From Beijerinckia mobilis (GTDB lineage: Bacteria; Pseudomonadota; Alphaproteobacteria; Rhizobiales; Beijerinckiaceae), in the NCBI RefSeq assembly GCF_000745425.1, contig NZ_JQJH01000015.1, positions 33,855 to 97,854 of the forward strand: 64,000 bases of DNA. Direction: 5' to 3'. The translations under genes and the position numbers were made by a program. How positions within the stretch are numbered: the stretch's first letter is position 1; the number at the start of each line of letters is the position of its first letter. Positions 16,114-25,591 of this stretch are shown one piece after another. The notes under the pieces were generated by a model, which searched no databases, was not told where the DNA came from, and worked only from the letters and a program-made list of their open reading frames with translations.

Positions 16114-17337
16114 TTATTCCAGCCGCTCAACATGACGCAGGCTTGGAAACAGCTTCATCCATAAAAGCGCGACAAGAATGGTTCCAATACCGCCCAGGAC
16201 TGCCGCCGGCACAGCTCCCAGCCAGGCCGCAGTCAATCCGCTTTCGAATTCCCCTAATTGGTTGGATGCGTTGACGAACAGAAAATTGACCGCACCGACG
16301 CGGCCACGCATATCGTCAGGCGTCGCCAGTTGCACCAGCGAGATGCGGATGACCATGCTGACCTGATCGGCTGCCCCCATGACGATGAGCGCGAGCAACG
16401 ACAGCCACATCTGGCCGGAAAGCGCGAAGGCGACTGTCGCCACACCGAAAAGGATGACGGCTTGGAACATTCTGACACCGACCTTGCGCTCGATCGCATA
16501 GCGCGAGAGTACGGCCGTCATCAACAGAGCTCCAATGGCGGGTGCGGCGCGCAGGATGCCGAGACCGAGCGGCCCTGTATGGAGAACATCACGCGCATAG
16601 ATCGGCATCAGCGATGTCGCGCCGCCAAGCAAAACGGCGAAAAGATCGAGCGAAATCGTTCCGAGAATGGCCGGATTGGCACGCACGAAAGCCACCCCGG
16701 CAAAGAGAGAAGCAAGGCTCGGCGGCTCCTTGGAGAGGACAGCCCTCTCGACAACGATCATGCCGTTGAGAGTGGAACCGACCAGCCAGAAAAACATCAT
16801 CAAAACATAGGGCGCTCCGGGCGACAGCGCATAGACAAGACCGCCCAAAGCCGGACCGCCAACAACTGCAATGTGGAATGCGGATGTAGAAAGCGCGGTG
16901 GCTTTCTGGAGCATACCTTCCGGCGCCACTGCCGGCAGCATTGCCGCCACCGCCGGGCTCTCGAATGCTGTCGCGAAACCGAAAACCGTCACCGCCGCGA
17001 AGATCTGTGTCTCCGTCAATGTGCCCGCAAAGGTGCCATAGGCAAGAAAGGCGGATGTCAATCCAGACAGGATCTGGCAGGCCTGAACGACCCGTTTTCG
17101 TTCATAACGATCCGCCGCATGCCCGGCCACGAATGTCAGGAGCGCCGTCGGGAGGAACTGCATCAAGCCGATCATTCCCAGATCGAAAGCGCTGTTCGTC
17201 ATCGCATAAACCTGCCAGCCGACAGCGACCATCGCGATCTGACGGGAAAAAGCAGAGAGGCTACGCGACCAGAAATACAGGAAAAAAGGCCGGTGCCCGA
17301 ACAGAGTGCCAGCCCCGGCGGAAGACGCGATAGACAT
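16114..17337 (-). CDS. MFS transporter, EntS-like exporter family
   Basis: A 407-residue membrane protein with about 12 hydrophobic segments. The loop after helix 2 carries GHAADRYERKRVV, the MFS A-motif variant, and the first helix region has FFLYFWSRSLSAFSRQIA, as in the MFS_3/EntS group. A second loop motif, DDMRGRVGAVNFL, is also typical. Family members export siderophores such as enterobactin or act as drug exporters. Two siderophore/TonB receptors elsewhere in the window make a metal link possible, but they are far away and this is weak. The start is the Met at 17337. Confidence 0.85.
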   Translation of the reverse strand: MSIASSAGAGTLFGHRPFFLYFWSRSLSAFSRQIAMVAVGWQVYAMTNSAFDLGMIGLMQFLPTALLTFVAGHAADRYERKRVVQACQILSGLTSAFLAYGTFAGTLTETQIFAAVTVFGFATAFESPAVAAMLPAVAPEGMLQKATALSTSAFHIAVVGGPALGGLVYALSPGAPYVLMMFFWLVGSTLNGMIVVERAVLSKEPPSLASLFAGVAFVRANPAILGTISLDLFAVLLGGATSLMPIYARDVLHTGPLGLGILRAAPAIGALLMTAVLSRYAIERKVGVRMFQAVILFGVATVAFALSGQMWLSLLALIVMGAADQVSMVIRISLVQLATPDDMRGRVGAVNFLFVNASNQLGEFESGLTAAWLGAVPAAVLGGIGTILVALLWMKLFPSLRHVERLE

Positions 17338-17961
17338 GAACAGGTCGTTCCTTGAACGCTAGCGCAGAGGATATTGAGATATGTCTACCGGGGATAAAGC
17401 CGCCGTCAACGCTGCATGCTGCACCGCATCTCACGAACACGCCACCCGATTTGGAAGGCACGCCCGCATGCTCCCAGAAATTTGAAACCTCATCTCTTCA
17501 AGAGGAGGGCATTCAGGCCATGTTCTGGCCAACGAAATGACTGTTGGAAAAGCATTCCGAAAATGAGCCTCCAGCGGAGCGCCCAAAAATGCAGCGTATT
17601 TTGATAATACCTATCGCGAAAATAAAATTATCATTATATCTCATAGTGATAATTAATTTTTTTAAAAATGAAAATATTTTCCAGAAAAATTGACGATTGG
17701 AATGTTATACGCCATTTATGGGTCAAGCATATCTGTCGACTGCCTATTTTTGTTTCACCGAATACGCTCCTACAATGCAGCGGGACCCGTCTGCAATGGG
17801 GGGATTCAAAACGGGCGACGACAGGTTCGGACTGGAGCATTTTCCGGAAATGCTGAATCGCTTCGCGATTCCATTGCCTGAAAATGCCCTGATTGTTTTG
17901 AGGGGAGCGTTTCCGGAACGATCCGAAACGCTCTAGCTATCTGCCAATTTCGGAGAGCCAG
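17338..17961. other. Intergenic region with dispersed repeat
   Basis: Divergent spacer between the MFS gene and malate synthase. The AT-rich part at about 17600-17700 should hold promoters. The element at 17834-17937 ends 24 bases before the malate synthase start, so it is transcribed in the leader or lies in the promoter. Confidence 0.6.
17834..17937 (+). repeat. Dispersed palindromic element, copy 2
   Basis: It starts GGAGCATTTTCCGGAAATG, has the central hairpin GAATCGCTTCGCGATTC, continues with TTTTGAGGGGAGCGTTTC, and ends GATCCGAAACGCTCTAGC. It aligns with copy 1 in opposite orientation. Confidence 0.75.
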
Positions 17962-20145
17962 ATGGGATATCTTTCGATCAACGGCCTTTCGGTCGATTCG
18001 GAACTTCACGATTTCATCGTCAAGGAAGCCATTCCGGGCTCGGGCGTCAGCGCCGAACAATTTTGGCGTGGGCTGGCCGATCTCGTCGCATCGAAAAGCG
18101 CCCAGAACCGCGCCTTGCTCGCCAAGCGCGATGAGCTTCAGGCCAAGATCGATGCCTATTACCGTGGCGGTGGCAGCACCGAACCCACTGCGACTGAAGC
18201 ATTTTTGCGTGAAATCGGCTATCTCCTTCCGGAGCCTGCGCCGAAATCCATCGAAACCGCCAATGTCGATGCGGAAATCGCCGCCATTGCCGGTCCGCAG
18301 CTCGTCGTTCCCGGCAGCAATGCTCGGTATGCCTTGAACGCTGCCAATGCGCGTTGGGGCAGCCTCTATGATGCGCTCTACGGCACCGATGCTATCCCCG
18401 AAACAGACGGCGCAGAGCGTGGCAAGGGTTTCAATCCGACACGCGGCGCCCGCGTCGTCGCCAAGGCCAAGCAAATCCTCGATCAGTCGTTTCCGCTCGA
18501 AGGTCTGTCCTACACCAATATCAAATCCTTCCGGATCGAGGGTGGCGCACTCAAGGCAACGAGCCTTGATGGCAAGAGCGTCGGTCTCGCCTCGGCCGAT
18601 CAGTTCGTCGCCTTCACCGGCTCGGCTGAAGCACCGACGACCATTCTTCTGCGTCACAATCACCTGCATTTCGAGCTTGTGATCGATGCCACCCATCCGG
18701 TTGGCAAGACCGATCCGGCCGGCCTTGCCGATATCGTCATCGAGGCCGCCATTTCCACCATCATCGACATGGAAGACAGCGTCGCCGTCGTGGATGCGGC
18801 CGACAAGGTCGCGCTTTATCGCAACATTTTGGGCCTCATGCAGGGCACCCTAAGCGATACATTCGTCAAGAATGGCGCATCTATGACGCGCACGATGCAT
18901 GATGACCGCGTCTATCAGACGGGCAAGGGAGACAGTCTGCGTCTGCACGGACGCAGTCTGCTGCTGATCCGTAACGTCGGCCATCACATGTTTACCGATG
19001 CCGTCAAAGATGCTTCGGGCGCGGAGATTCCCGAAAATCTGCTCGACGGCATGGTGACGGCGCTCGTCGCCCGTCACGATCTCTACGGCAAACATGAACG
19101 GCACAACAGCCGCACCGGGTCTGTCTATATCGTGAAGCCGAAGATGCATGGTCCGGAGGAAGTGGCCTTCGCGAATGCGGTTTTCGCCGATATCGAAAAG
19201 GCGCTCGACCTGTCGCCCTTTACGTTGAAGATCGGCATTATGGATGAAGAGCGCCGCACCACCGTCAATCTGATGGCGGCGATTCAGGCTGCCTCGCAGC
19301 GGGTCGTCTTCATCAACACCGGTTTCCTCGACCGCACTGGCGACGAAATTCATACGGCAATGGAAGCCGGAGCGATGGTGCGCAAGGCAGGCATGAAGAG
19401 CGAGTCCTGGCTCAAGGCCTATGAAGACAATAATGTCGATGTGGGTCTGCTCAGCGGATTGCCCGGCCGGGCCCAGATCGGCAAGGGCATGTGGGCGGCG
19501 CCCGATGCCATGGCCGATATGTTGACGCAAAAGATCGGCCATCCGCGTGCCGGTGCCAATACGGCCTGGGTTCCCTCGCCGACGGCGGCGACCTTACATG
19601 CCCTGCACTATCATGAAGTCGATGTGTTCGCGCGGCAGAAAGAGCTGGCGAGCCGGCCGCGCGCTCCGCTGCATGATCTTCTGACTGTGCCGGTGACGAA
19701 GACAACCTATTCCGCGCAGGAGATCCAGGAGGAACTCGACAACAATGCGCAGGGTCTGTTGGGCTATGTCGTGCGCTGGATCGATCAGGGCGTCGGTTGT
19801 TCCAAGGTGCCGGATATTCATAATATCGGCTTGATGGAGGATCGCGCGACCTTGCGGATTTCGAGCCAGCACATCGCCAATTGGCTCCATCACAAGATCG
19901 TCACCGAAGCTCAGGTCATGGAAACCTTGAAGCGCATGGCTGCCGTTGTCGACAAGCAGAATGCCGACGACGCCATTTATCAGCCGATGGCGCCCGGCTT
20001 CGACGGGGTGGCATTCAAGGCCGCCTGCGACCTGGTCTTCAAGGGCCTCGAACAGCCGAACGGCTATACCGAATATCTTCTGCATTCTCGCCGCAGAGAG
20101 GCCAAGGCCAAGCAGGGCATCGCGGGTCAGGCTTCCGCGGCCTGA
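17962..20145 (+). CDS. glcB: Malate synthase G
   Basis: The 727-residue protein condenses glyoxylate with acetyl-CoA to malate in the cytoplasm. Length and sequence fit the monomeric G isoform. Features include the early insert region, [16 protein letters not shown] around residue 270, [14 protein letters not shown], an acidic [14 protein letters not shown] block and the C-terminal [14 protein letters not shown] region. GGAGAGCCAG precedes the ATG. The gene lies upstream of glycolate oxidase glcD-glcE-glcF, forming a pathway from glycolate to malate. A gap of about 370 bases before glcD suggests separate promoters. A dispersed palindromic element sits in its leader. Confidence 0.97.
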   Translation: MGYLSINGLSVDSELHDFIVKEAIPGSGVSAEQFWRGLADLVASKSAQNRALLAKRDELQAKIDAYYRGGGSTEPTATEAFLREIGYLLPEPAPKSIETANVDAEIAAIAGPQLVVPGSNARYALNAANARWGSLYDALYGTDAIPETDGAERGKGFNPTRGARVVAKAKQILDQSFPLEGLSYTNIKSFRIEGGALKATSLDGKSVGLASADQFVAFTGSAEAPTTILLRHNHLHFELVIDATHPVGKTDPAGLADIVIEAAISTIIDMEDSVAVVDAADKVALYRNILGLMQGTLSDTFVKNGASMTRTMHDDRVYQTGKGDSLRLHGRSLLLIRNVGHHMFTDAVKDASGAEIPENLLDGMVTALVARHDLYGKHERHNSRTGSVYIVKPKMHGPEEVAFANAVFADIEKALDLSPFTLKIGIMDEERRTTVNLMAAIQAASQRVVFINTGFLDRTGDEIHTAMEAGAMVRKAGMKSESWLKAYEDNNVDVGLLSGLPGRAQIGKGMWAAPDAMADMLTQKIGHPRAGANTAWVPSPTAATLHALHYHEVDVFARQKELASRPRAPLHDLLTVPVTKTTYSAQEIQEELDNNAQGLLGYVVRWIDQGVGCSKVPDIHNIGLMEDRATLRISSQHIANWLHHKIVTEAQVMETLKRMAAVVDKQNADDAIYQPMAPGFDGVAFKAACDLVFKGLEQPNGYTEYLLHSRRREAKAKQGIAGQASAA

Positions 20146-20162
20146 ATTCCGCGCAGTTTTTT

Positions 20163-20189
20163 GCATGGGCGGGTCTCTCCCGCCCATGC
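20163..20189 (+). terminator. Hairpin after malate synthase
   Basis: GCATGGGCGGG and CCCGCCCATGC form an 11-bp stem with a 5-base loop, 18 bases past the glcB stop. The T-run lies before the stem, not after, so this is a weak or factor-assisted terminator or an mRNA-stabilising hairpin. Confidence 0.55.
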
Positions 20190-20516
20190 GCATGTTTGAC
20201 AGAATGCTGGTACCGGCACGATTATCATCGGTTCATGCAGGAATAGTCTGACTGGTGATTTTCAGGTAAATTCTTCGCAATTCGAGGGATTTGCGTGGAA
20301 TTTTCCGATCACGGCCAAGTGGTTAAAGCCCTTTCCGCAAGCCTTGCAATCCGTTGAGGGGGAACGGTCTCTTGCGCAGGCTCTGGCATATGGCTTTTGT
20401 CACATGGATTTTCTGGTATTTTGGAATGCGTCTGATCTATTATCACGCGCGTCCATTCAAAATTTGCCGTCTGTGAGCGTATTGTCAGAGCCCGGCTTGA
20501 TCGAGAGTTTCGACCC
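20190..20516. other. Spacer upstream of glcD
   Basis: About 330 bases with no supported frame. It includes an AT-rich stretch near 20250-20320 and 20395-20450 that may carry the glcDEF promoter. I see no known operator. Confidence 0.45.
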
Positions 20517-22007
20517 GTGACATTGCAAATGCCCCTCCCTGAAGCAGCGATTCTCACGAAACGCCAGGAGATTGTCGCGCGGCTGCAACAGATCGTACCG
20601 AATGGTGTCGTCCATACGGAGCGGGAGATGCGCGTCTATGAATGCGACGCGCTTACGCTTTACCGTCAATTGCCGCTCGTCGTGGTTCTGCCGGAAACAG
20701 TCGAGCAGGTCTCCCAAATTCTGCGGGTCGCGCAGGATATGAATGTCAAGGTCGTGCCGCGCGGCAGCGGCACCTCCCTTTCCGGCGGCTCGCTGCCGCT
20801 GGCAGACGCCATTCTGCTCGGCATGAGCAAATTCAACCGTGTTCTGGAAATCGATTACGAGAACCGCTGTGTGCGGGTGCAACCCGGTGTCACCAACAGC
20901 GCAATCACCCGCGCTGTGGAAGACGAGGGTTTCTATTACGCGCCCGATCCCTCCTCACAGATCGCCTGTTCCATCGGTGGCAATGTCGCGGAAAATTCGG
21001 GCGGCGTGCATTGCCTGAAATACGGTCTTACGACCAATAATATTCTCGGCCTCGAAGTGGTTCTGATGGGTGGCGAGATCCTCCGGCTCGGCGGCAAACA
21101 TCTCGACAGCGATCTTTATGATCTCATCGGTGTTTTGACGGGTTCCGAAGGATTGCTTGGTGTCATTACCGAAGTTACGGTGCGTATTCTGCAAAAGCCT
21201 GCGACGGCGCGCGGCATCCTCCTCGGATTTCCGACCGTCCAGGATGGCGGCGATTGCGTTGCGGAAATCATCGCACGGGGCATCATTCCGGGCGGTCTCG
21301 AAATGATGGACAAAGCCTCGATCGATGCGGTCGAAGCCTTTCAGCCTTGCGGCTACCCGCGCGACGCCGGTAGCCTCGTCATCGTCGAACTCGACGGAAC
21401 CGAGGCGGAGGTCAATGTCCTCATCGATCGTGTCGCGGATATTGCCGTAAAGAAGGGCGCAACCTCGCTCAAGGTCTCGGAGAACGAAGCCGAAAGGCTT
21501 CGTTTCTGGTCAGGCCGCAAGAATGCCTTTCCGGCCGTCGGCGCCATTGGCCCGGATTATCTTTGCATGGATGGCACGATTCCGCGCTCGCAGCTCTCGT
21601 ATGTCCTGACCCGCATGGACCAGCTCGCCGCGCAATATGGGTTGCGGGTGGCGAATGTCTTTCATGCCGGAGACGGCAATCTGCATCCCCTGATCCTCTA
21701 TGATTCCTCAAAGCCCGGTGATAGCGAGAAAGCTGAACAGTTCGGCGCCGACATTCTTTGCCTGTGCGTTGAAGTCGGCGGCGTCTTGACGGGAGAGCAT
21801 GGGGTCGGCGTTGAGAAACGCGATTTGATGGATCGTATGTTCAATGAGATCGACCTGCAACAGCAGGAGCGTCTGAAATGTGCATTCGATCCCGCCCATC
21901 GGCTCAATCCGGGCAAGGTTTTCCCGACACTTCACCGCTGTGCGGAGCTTGGCCGTATGCATGTCCATAACGGCCAGTTGCCCTTCCCCGATTTGCCGCG
22001 GTTCTAG
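20517..22007 (+). CDS. glcD: Glycolate oxidase FAD subunit GlcD
   Basis: A 496-residue FAD-linked oxidase of the PCMH/vanillyl-alcohol oxidase fold. FAD-binding features include VVPRGSGTSLSGGSLPLAD at about residue 80 and the following PDPSSQIACSIGGNVAENSGG block. The C-terminal cap has HAGDGNLHP and GEHGVGVEKR. With GlcE and GlcF it oxidises glycolate (and D-lactate) to glyoxylate, passing electrons to quinone. I use the GTG at 20517; the ATG four codons later is possible. The next gene follows after a gap of about 80 bases. Confidence 0.95.
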   Translation: MTLQMPLPEAAILTKRQEIVARLQQIVPNGVVHTEREMRVYECDALTLYRQLPLVVVLPETVEQVSQILRVAQDMNVKVVPRGSGTSLSGGSLPLADAILLGMSKFNRVLEIDYENRCVRVQPGVTNSAITRAVEDEGFYYAPDPSSQIACSIGGNVAENSGGVHCLKYGLTTNNILGLEVVLMGGEILRLGGKHLDSDLYDLIGVLTGSEGLLGVITEVTVRILQKPATARGILLGFPTVQDGGDCVAEIIARGIIPGGLEMMDKASIDAVEAFQPCGYPRDAGSLVIVELDGTEAEVNVLIDRVADIAVKKGATSLKVSENEAERLRFWSGRKNAFPAVGAIGPDYLCMDGTIPRSQLSYVLTRMDQLAAQYGLRVANVFHAGDGNLHPLILYDSSKPGDSEKAEQFGADILCLCVEVGGVLTGEHGVGVEKRDLMDRMFNEIDLQQQERLKCAFDPAHRLNPGKVFPTLHRCAELGRMHVHNGQLPFPDLPRF

Positions 22008-22085
22008 ACGGTGTCTGGCAGTTCCACCGCTCCCGGCGCCGAAGCGCAAATCAGCCGAAAGAGATAAAATCATCGATCCGCGGTC

Positions 22086-23465
22086 GTGATAAAAACAGGA
22101 AGCAATGCCTTGGCCGATCTCCCTTCCCCGGAGCAGCCCGCCCCGACGGCCGCACCGAATGAAGCCGCAGCGATGGATATTCTCCTACCCCGTGACGAGA
22201 AGGATGTGCTGGCGGTCGTCGAAGCCGCCGTCGCCAATCGCACGCCCCTTGAAATCATGGGTTTTGGATCGAAAACGGGGTTGGGCGGTCCGGTTACCGC
22301 TGAAAAATGCCTATCGCTGAGCGCTCTATCTGGTGTCACGCTTTATGAACCTGCGGAACTGGTTTTGCGTGCCCATGCCGGCACGCCCTTGCGGGAAATC
22401 CAGGCCCTGCTCGCCCAAAACGGTCAGGAACTGGCTTTCGAACCCATGGATCATGGCGATCTTTATGGCTTGACGAAAAACGACAGGATCAAGGGCGGCA
22501 CCATTGGCGGCACGGTCGCCGTCAATGCAAGCGGGCCGCGACGTATTCGTGCCGGCGCGGCCCGCGATCATCTGCTTGGCTTCCAAGCTGTCAGCGGGCG
22601 CGGAGAAATTTTCAAATCCGGCGGCCGGGTCATGAAGAATGTGACCGGTTATGATCTCTCGAAGCTGCTCGCCGGATCCCACGGCACTCTGGCGATCATG
22701 ACGGAAGTGACGCTCAAGGTCCTGCCGCGCCCGGAAAATGAGGAAAGCGTCGTCGTCTCAAATCTGACGGAAGATCAGGCGCTGGCGCTTTTGCGCATGG
22801 CCACGGGTCTACCTTACGATATTTCGAGTTTTTCCTGCCTGCCCGAGGGGAGCCTGCTTGGCCTTGCAAGAGGGCCCATTGCCATCTTGCGCATTGAGGG
22901 GCCCCATCTTTCCGTCCAGAAGCGCAAAGAAGAAATCATCACCTTCTTTCGTAAACAAGCCATGTTTGCGAAAGGTCAGTATGACCTGCTGCAGGAAGCC
23001 GTTTCCCGGGAATTCTGGTCCGCCGTTCGCGATGCCTTGCCGGTAACAGCCATTTCCGGTCAAGTCTGGCGGCTTTCCACCGCGCCGACCGAAGCCGCAC
23101 CGCTCGTCACCGCAATCCATGCGGCCGGCGTACCGATCCTGCGCTGGTTTTATGATTGGGCCGGGGGACTCATCTGGCTCTGCATCGAGCCATCGACTGA
23201 CGCCCATGCCGAACCGATCCGCGCGGCTGTCGATAGATTTGGCGGTCATGCAACCTTGATGCGCGCTGACGATTGCATACGTGCGCAGACGCCTGTGTTC
23301 CATCCGCAGGCAACAGCTCTTGCAGCGCTTTCGCAGCGAGTCAAACTGGCCTTTGACCCTTTATCTCTGCTGAACCGTGATAAATTCGGCAAGAACTTCG
23401 AGCCCCGGATCTCGGATCCCAAGAGCTCCGATTCCAAGCCGGAACAACAGACACACAATTCCTGA
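22086..23465 (+). CDS. glcE: Glycolate oxidase FAD-binding subunit GlcE
   Basis: A 459-residue protein with an FAD-binding PCMH domain in its first half. EIMGFGSKTGLGGPV, GGTIGGTVAVNASGPRRIRAG and GRVMKNVTGYDLSKLLAGS are characteristic of GlcE. It is shorter in its C-terminal half than GlcD. It pairs with GlcD in the complex. The start used is the GTG at 22086; the next in-frame Met would cut into the FAD domain. The gap to glcF is 54 bases. The Ser/Lys-rich tail ends in SSDSKPEQQ and is probably disordered. Confidence 0.94.
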   Translation: MIKTGSNALADLPSPEQPAPTAAPNEAAAMDILLPRDEKDVLAVVEAAVANRTPLEIMGFGSKTGLGGPVTAEKCLSLSALSGVTLYEPAELVLRAHAGTPLREIQALLAQNGQELAFEPMDHGDLYGLTKNDRIKGGTIGGTVAVNASGPRRIRAGAARDHLLGFQAVSGRGEIFKSGGRVMKNVTGYDLSKLLAGSHGTLAIMTEVTLKVLPRPENEESVVVSNLTEDQALALLRMATGLPYDISSFSCLPEGSLLGLARGPIAILRIEGPHLSVQKRKEEIITFFRKQAMFAKGQYDLLQEAVSREFWSAVRDALPVTAISGQVWRLSTAPTEAAPLVTAIHAAGVPILRWFYDWAGGLIWLCIEPSTDAHAEPIRAAVDRFGGHATLMRADDCIRAQTPVFHPQATALAALSQRVKLAFDPLSLLNRDKFGKNFEPRISDPKSSDSKPEQQTHNS

Positions 23466-23519
23466 TCACTCAATCGCGCGGGACCCATATACAGTCCCAG
23501 CGGTGTATGGAACAAAGCC

Positions 23520-24857
23520 ATGCAGACCCATTTCACACCCGCCGCACTCGCCGATCCGCATATTGCGCGTTCGGAGAAAATTCTGCGGACCTGTGTGCAT
23601 TGCGGCTTTTGCACCGCCACCTGTCCGACCTTCATCACATTGGCCGAGGAAAATGACAGTCCGCGCGGGCGTATCTATCTGATCAAGGAAATGCTCGAGA
23701 ATGAGCGGCCTGCCGATGCCGCCACGGTGAAACATATCGACCGCTGCCTATCCTGCCTATCGTGCATGACGACCTGCCCTTCCGGCGTCCATTATATGCA
23801 TCTCGTCGATCACGCGCGCGCCTATATCGAAAAGACCTATCGCCGCCCTTTCCTCGACCGTACGTTGCGTTCTGTCCTCGCCTTCGTCCTGCCGCGCCCG
23901 ACCCTCTTCCGCCTCGCCCTCTTCGCCGCGCGGCCGATACGCCTTTTTGCCGGTTTCATTCCCGGGCGTTTCGGCGCTCTTTTCTCGATGGCGCCCTCAA
24001 CCCTGCCGTCACCGAGCCCTGTCGACCGGCCGCAGGTGTTTTCCGCCCAAGGCGAAAGAAAGCTGCGCGTCGCTTTGCTCAACGGCTGCGCCCAGAGAGT
24101 CCTCGATCCCGGCATCAATGAAGCAACCGTGCGCCTTCTCACCCGACTCGGTGTCGAGGTTACTGTCGTCGCGGGTGTCGGATGTTGCGGCGCACTCACC
24201 CATCACATGGGGCAGGAAGCGAGCGGCCATGCTTATGCCAAGGCCAATATCAAAGCCTTCATGCGGGAAAAGAACCAGAACGGCCTTGATCGCATTGTGA
24301 TCAATACGTCCGGCTGCGGTACGACGGTCAAGGATTACGGTTATATGTTCAGTGACGATCCCGACCTTGCGACCGATGCCGCAACCGTCGCGGCCATGGC
24401 GCGGGACATTACCGAACTCGTCGAGGAAGTCGATTTCACGCCGAGCGGTGAAATGCCCACGCTCCGTGTGACATACCATTCAGCCTGTTCGATGCAGCAC
24501 GGTCAGAAGATTACACGGCTGCCGATGGATCTTCTGAAAAAGGCCGGCTTTACTGTATCCCCGGTCCCTGAATCCCATCTTTGCTGCGGTTCGGCTGGCA
24601 CCTACAATCTGTTGCAGCCGGAACTTGCAGAAAGCCTCAAGATTCGCAAGCTCGCAAATATAGAGACGACAAAGCCAGACGTCATTGCAGCGGGCAATAT
24701 TGGCTGTATGGTTCAAATCGGCGGTGGAACCGATGTCCCCGTTGTGCATACAGTCGAATTGCTCGACTGGGCGACAGGAGGCCCCGTGCCGGAAGCCCTC
24801 CAGCCTCTCTCCCTGAAGGCCAGAATTTCAGAACCTTGCGATGAGAGCATGGCCTGA
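23520..24857 (+). CDS. glcF: Glycolate oxidase iron-sulfur subunit GlcF
   Basis: A 445-residue iron-sulfur protein with two 4Fe-4S motifs near the N terminus, CVHCGFCTATCP and CLSCLSCMTTCP. Two CCG-type domains follow in the C-terminal half (VGCCGALTHHMG, SACSMQHGQK, LCCGSAGTYNL). This is the heterodisulfide-reductase-like subunit that carries electrons from GlcD/GlcE towards the quinone pool. It closes the glcDEF operon and is followed by a strong bidirectional terminator. Confidence 0.96.
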   Translation: MQTHFTPAALADPHIARSEKILRTCVHCGFCTATCPTFITLAEENDSPRGRIYLIKEMLENERPADAATVKHIDRCLSCLSCMTTCPSGVHYMHLVDHARAYIEKTYRRPFLDRTLRSVLAFVLPRPTLFRLALFAARPIRLFAGFIPGRFGALFSMAPSTLPSPSPVDRPQVFSAQGERKLRVALLNGCAQRVLDPGINEATVRLLTRLGVEVTVVAGVGCCGALTHHMGQEASGHAYAKANIKAFMREKNQNGLDRIVINTSGCGTTVKDYGYMFSDDPDLATDAATVAAMARDITELVEEVDFTPSGEMPTLRVTYHSACSMQHGQKITRLPMDLLKKAGFTVSPVPESHLCCGSAGTYNLLQPELAESLKIRKLANIETTKPDVIAAGNIGCMVQIGGGTDVPVVHTVELLDWATGGPVPEALQPLSLKARISEPCDESMA

Positions 24858-24931
24858 GACACGCAACATTCCACAAACTGGTTCGGATGGCCGCAACTGC
24901 TGTATTCGTAACTATATGACCGATCAAAATG

Positions 24932-24957
24932 AAAACCCCGCCTGAGAGCGGGGTTTT
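24932..24957. terminator. Bidirectional intrinsic terminator
   Basis: AAAACCCCGC and GCGGGGTTTT form a 10-bp stem with a 6-base loop. The A-tract on one side and the T-tract on the other serve both glcF (plus) and the mop gene (minus), which converge here. Confidence 0.9.
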
Positions 24958-24977
24958 GTCTGCCATGATCGATGTAT

Positions 24978-25187
24978 TCAGTCGACAGCGATCATCACGT
25001 CGGATGATTTGATCAGTGCATGTGCCTTCTTGCCGGGAACGAGACCGAGTTCGTCAACAGATTCATTGGTAATGGAAGCCGTCACGATGACGCCTCCGGC
25101 GATTTCCAGATGAACATGGGCAGTCGTGGAGCCCTTCTGCACATCTTTGATCGTGCCCGGAATGAAATTACGTCCGGAAATTTTCAT
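24978..25187 (-). CDS. mop: Mop-type molybdate-binding protein
   Basis: A 69-residue single TOBE/Mop domain. It opens MKISGRNFIPGTIKDVQKG, then HVHLEIAGGVIVTASITN, and ends ALIKSSDVMIAVD, the standard molbindin layout. It binds molybdate, probably as a hexamer, for storage or delivery in the cytoplasm. I choose the ATG at 25187, where AGGAG lies seven bases upstream; the frame extends two codons further to a TTG. The gene stands alone. Confidence 0.92.
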   Translation of the reverse strand: MKISGRNFIPGTIKDVQKGSTTAHVHLEIAGGVIVTASITNESVDELGLVPGKKAHALIKSSDVMIAVD

Positions 25188-25591
25188 AACCAATCTCCTG
25201 TATGGTGATCAAAAGCGCTCTCTCCGACGCATCGGCACAGAAACGTCCAGGGAAAGTAAGGCGCATATAGGATAGAAAATCCCAATATCAAAGCCCACGA
25301 CGACAGATTCCATAACGGTAATTTCTGTCACTCTTGCTTCAAGAATTCAACAAAACAAATATGTGCTTATAAGCATCGCTCCCTATATTTATGATCAATT
25401 TTATATAATATACTCCTATTTATAGTGAGAACTGGCGGCGCAGTCTGCGACTCTCTTTCTACCGTTTGCGTTCTGGTACAGAGTCATATGCTAGTCAGTA
25501 TAGGAATATCCATTATTCCAGATTGAAGTCATCAATCGTTTCGCGATAAAGCTGTATTGACATAGCTATAGCTTCCTCTCAAGATGAAGCT
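25188..25591. other. Divergent promoter region
   Basis: About 400 bases, very AT-rich from 25330 to 25420, between mop and the binding-protein operon. An 8-bp inverted repeat ATAGCTTC/GAAGCTAT (25568-25593) runs into the start codon of the next gene and could hide its initiation region. I found no clear Fur or Irr box by eye. Confidence 0.5.

Noticed and set aside
16258..17355. 365-residue plus-strand frame
   Set aside because: Antisense shadow of the MFS transporter; highly charged His/Arg/Asp composition with no domain.
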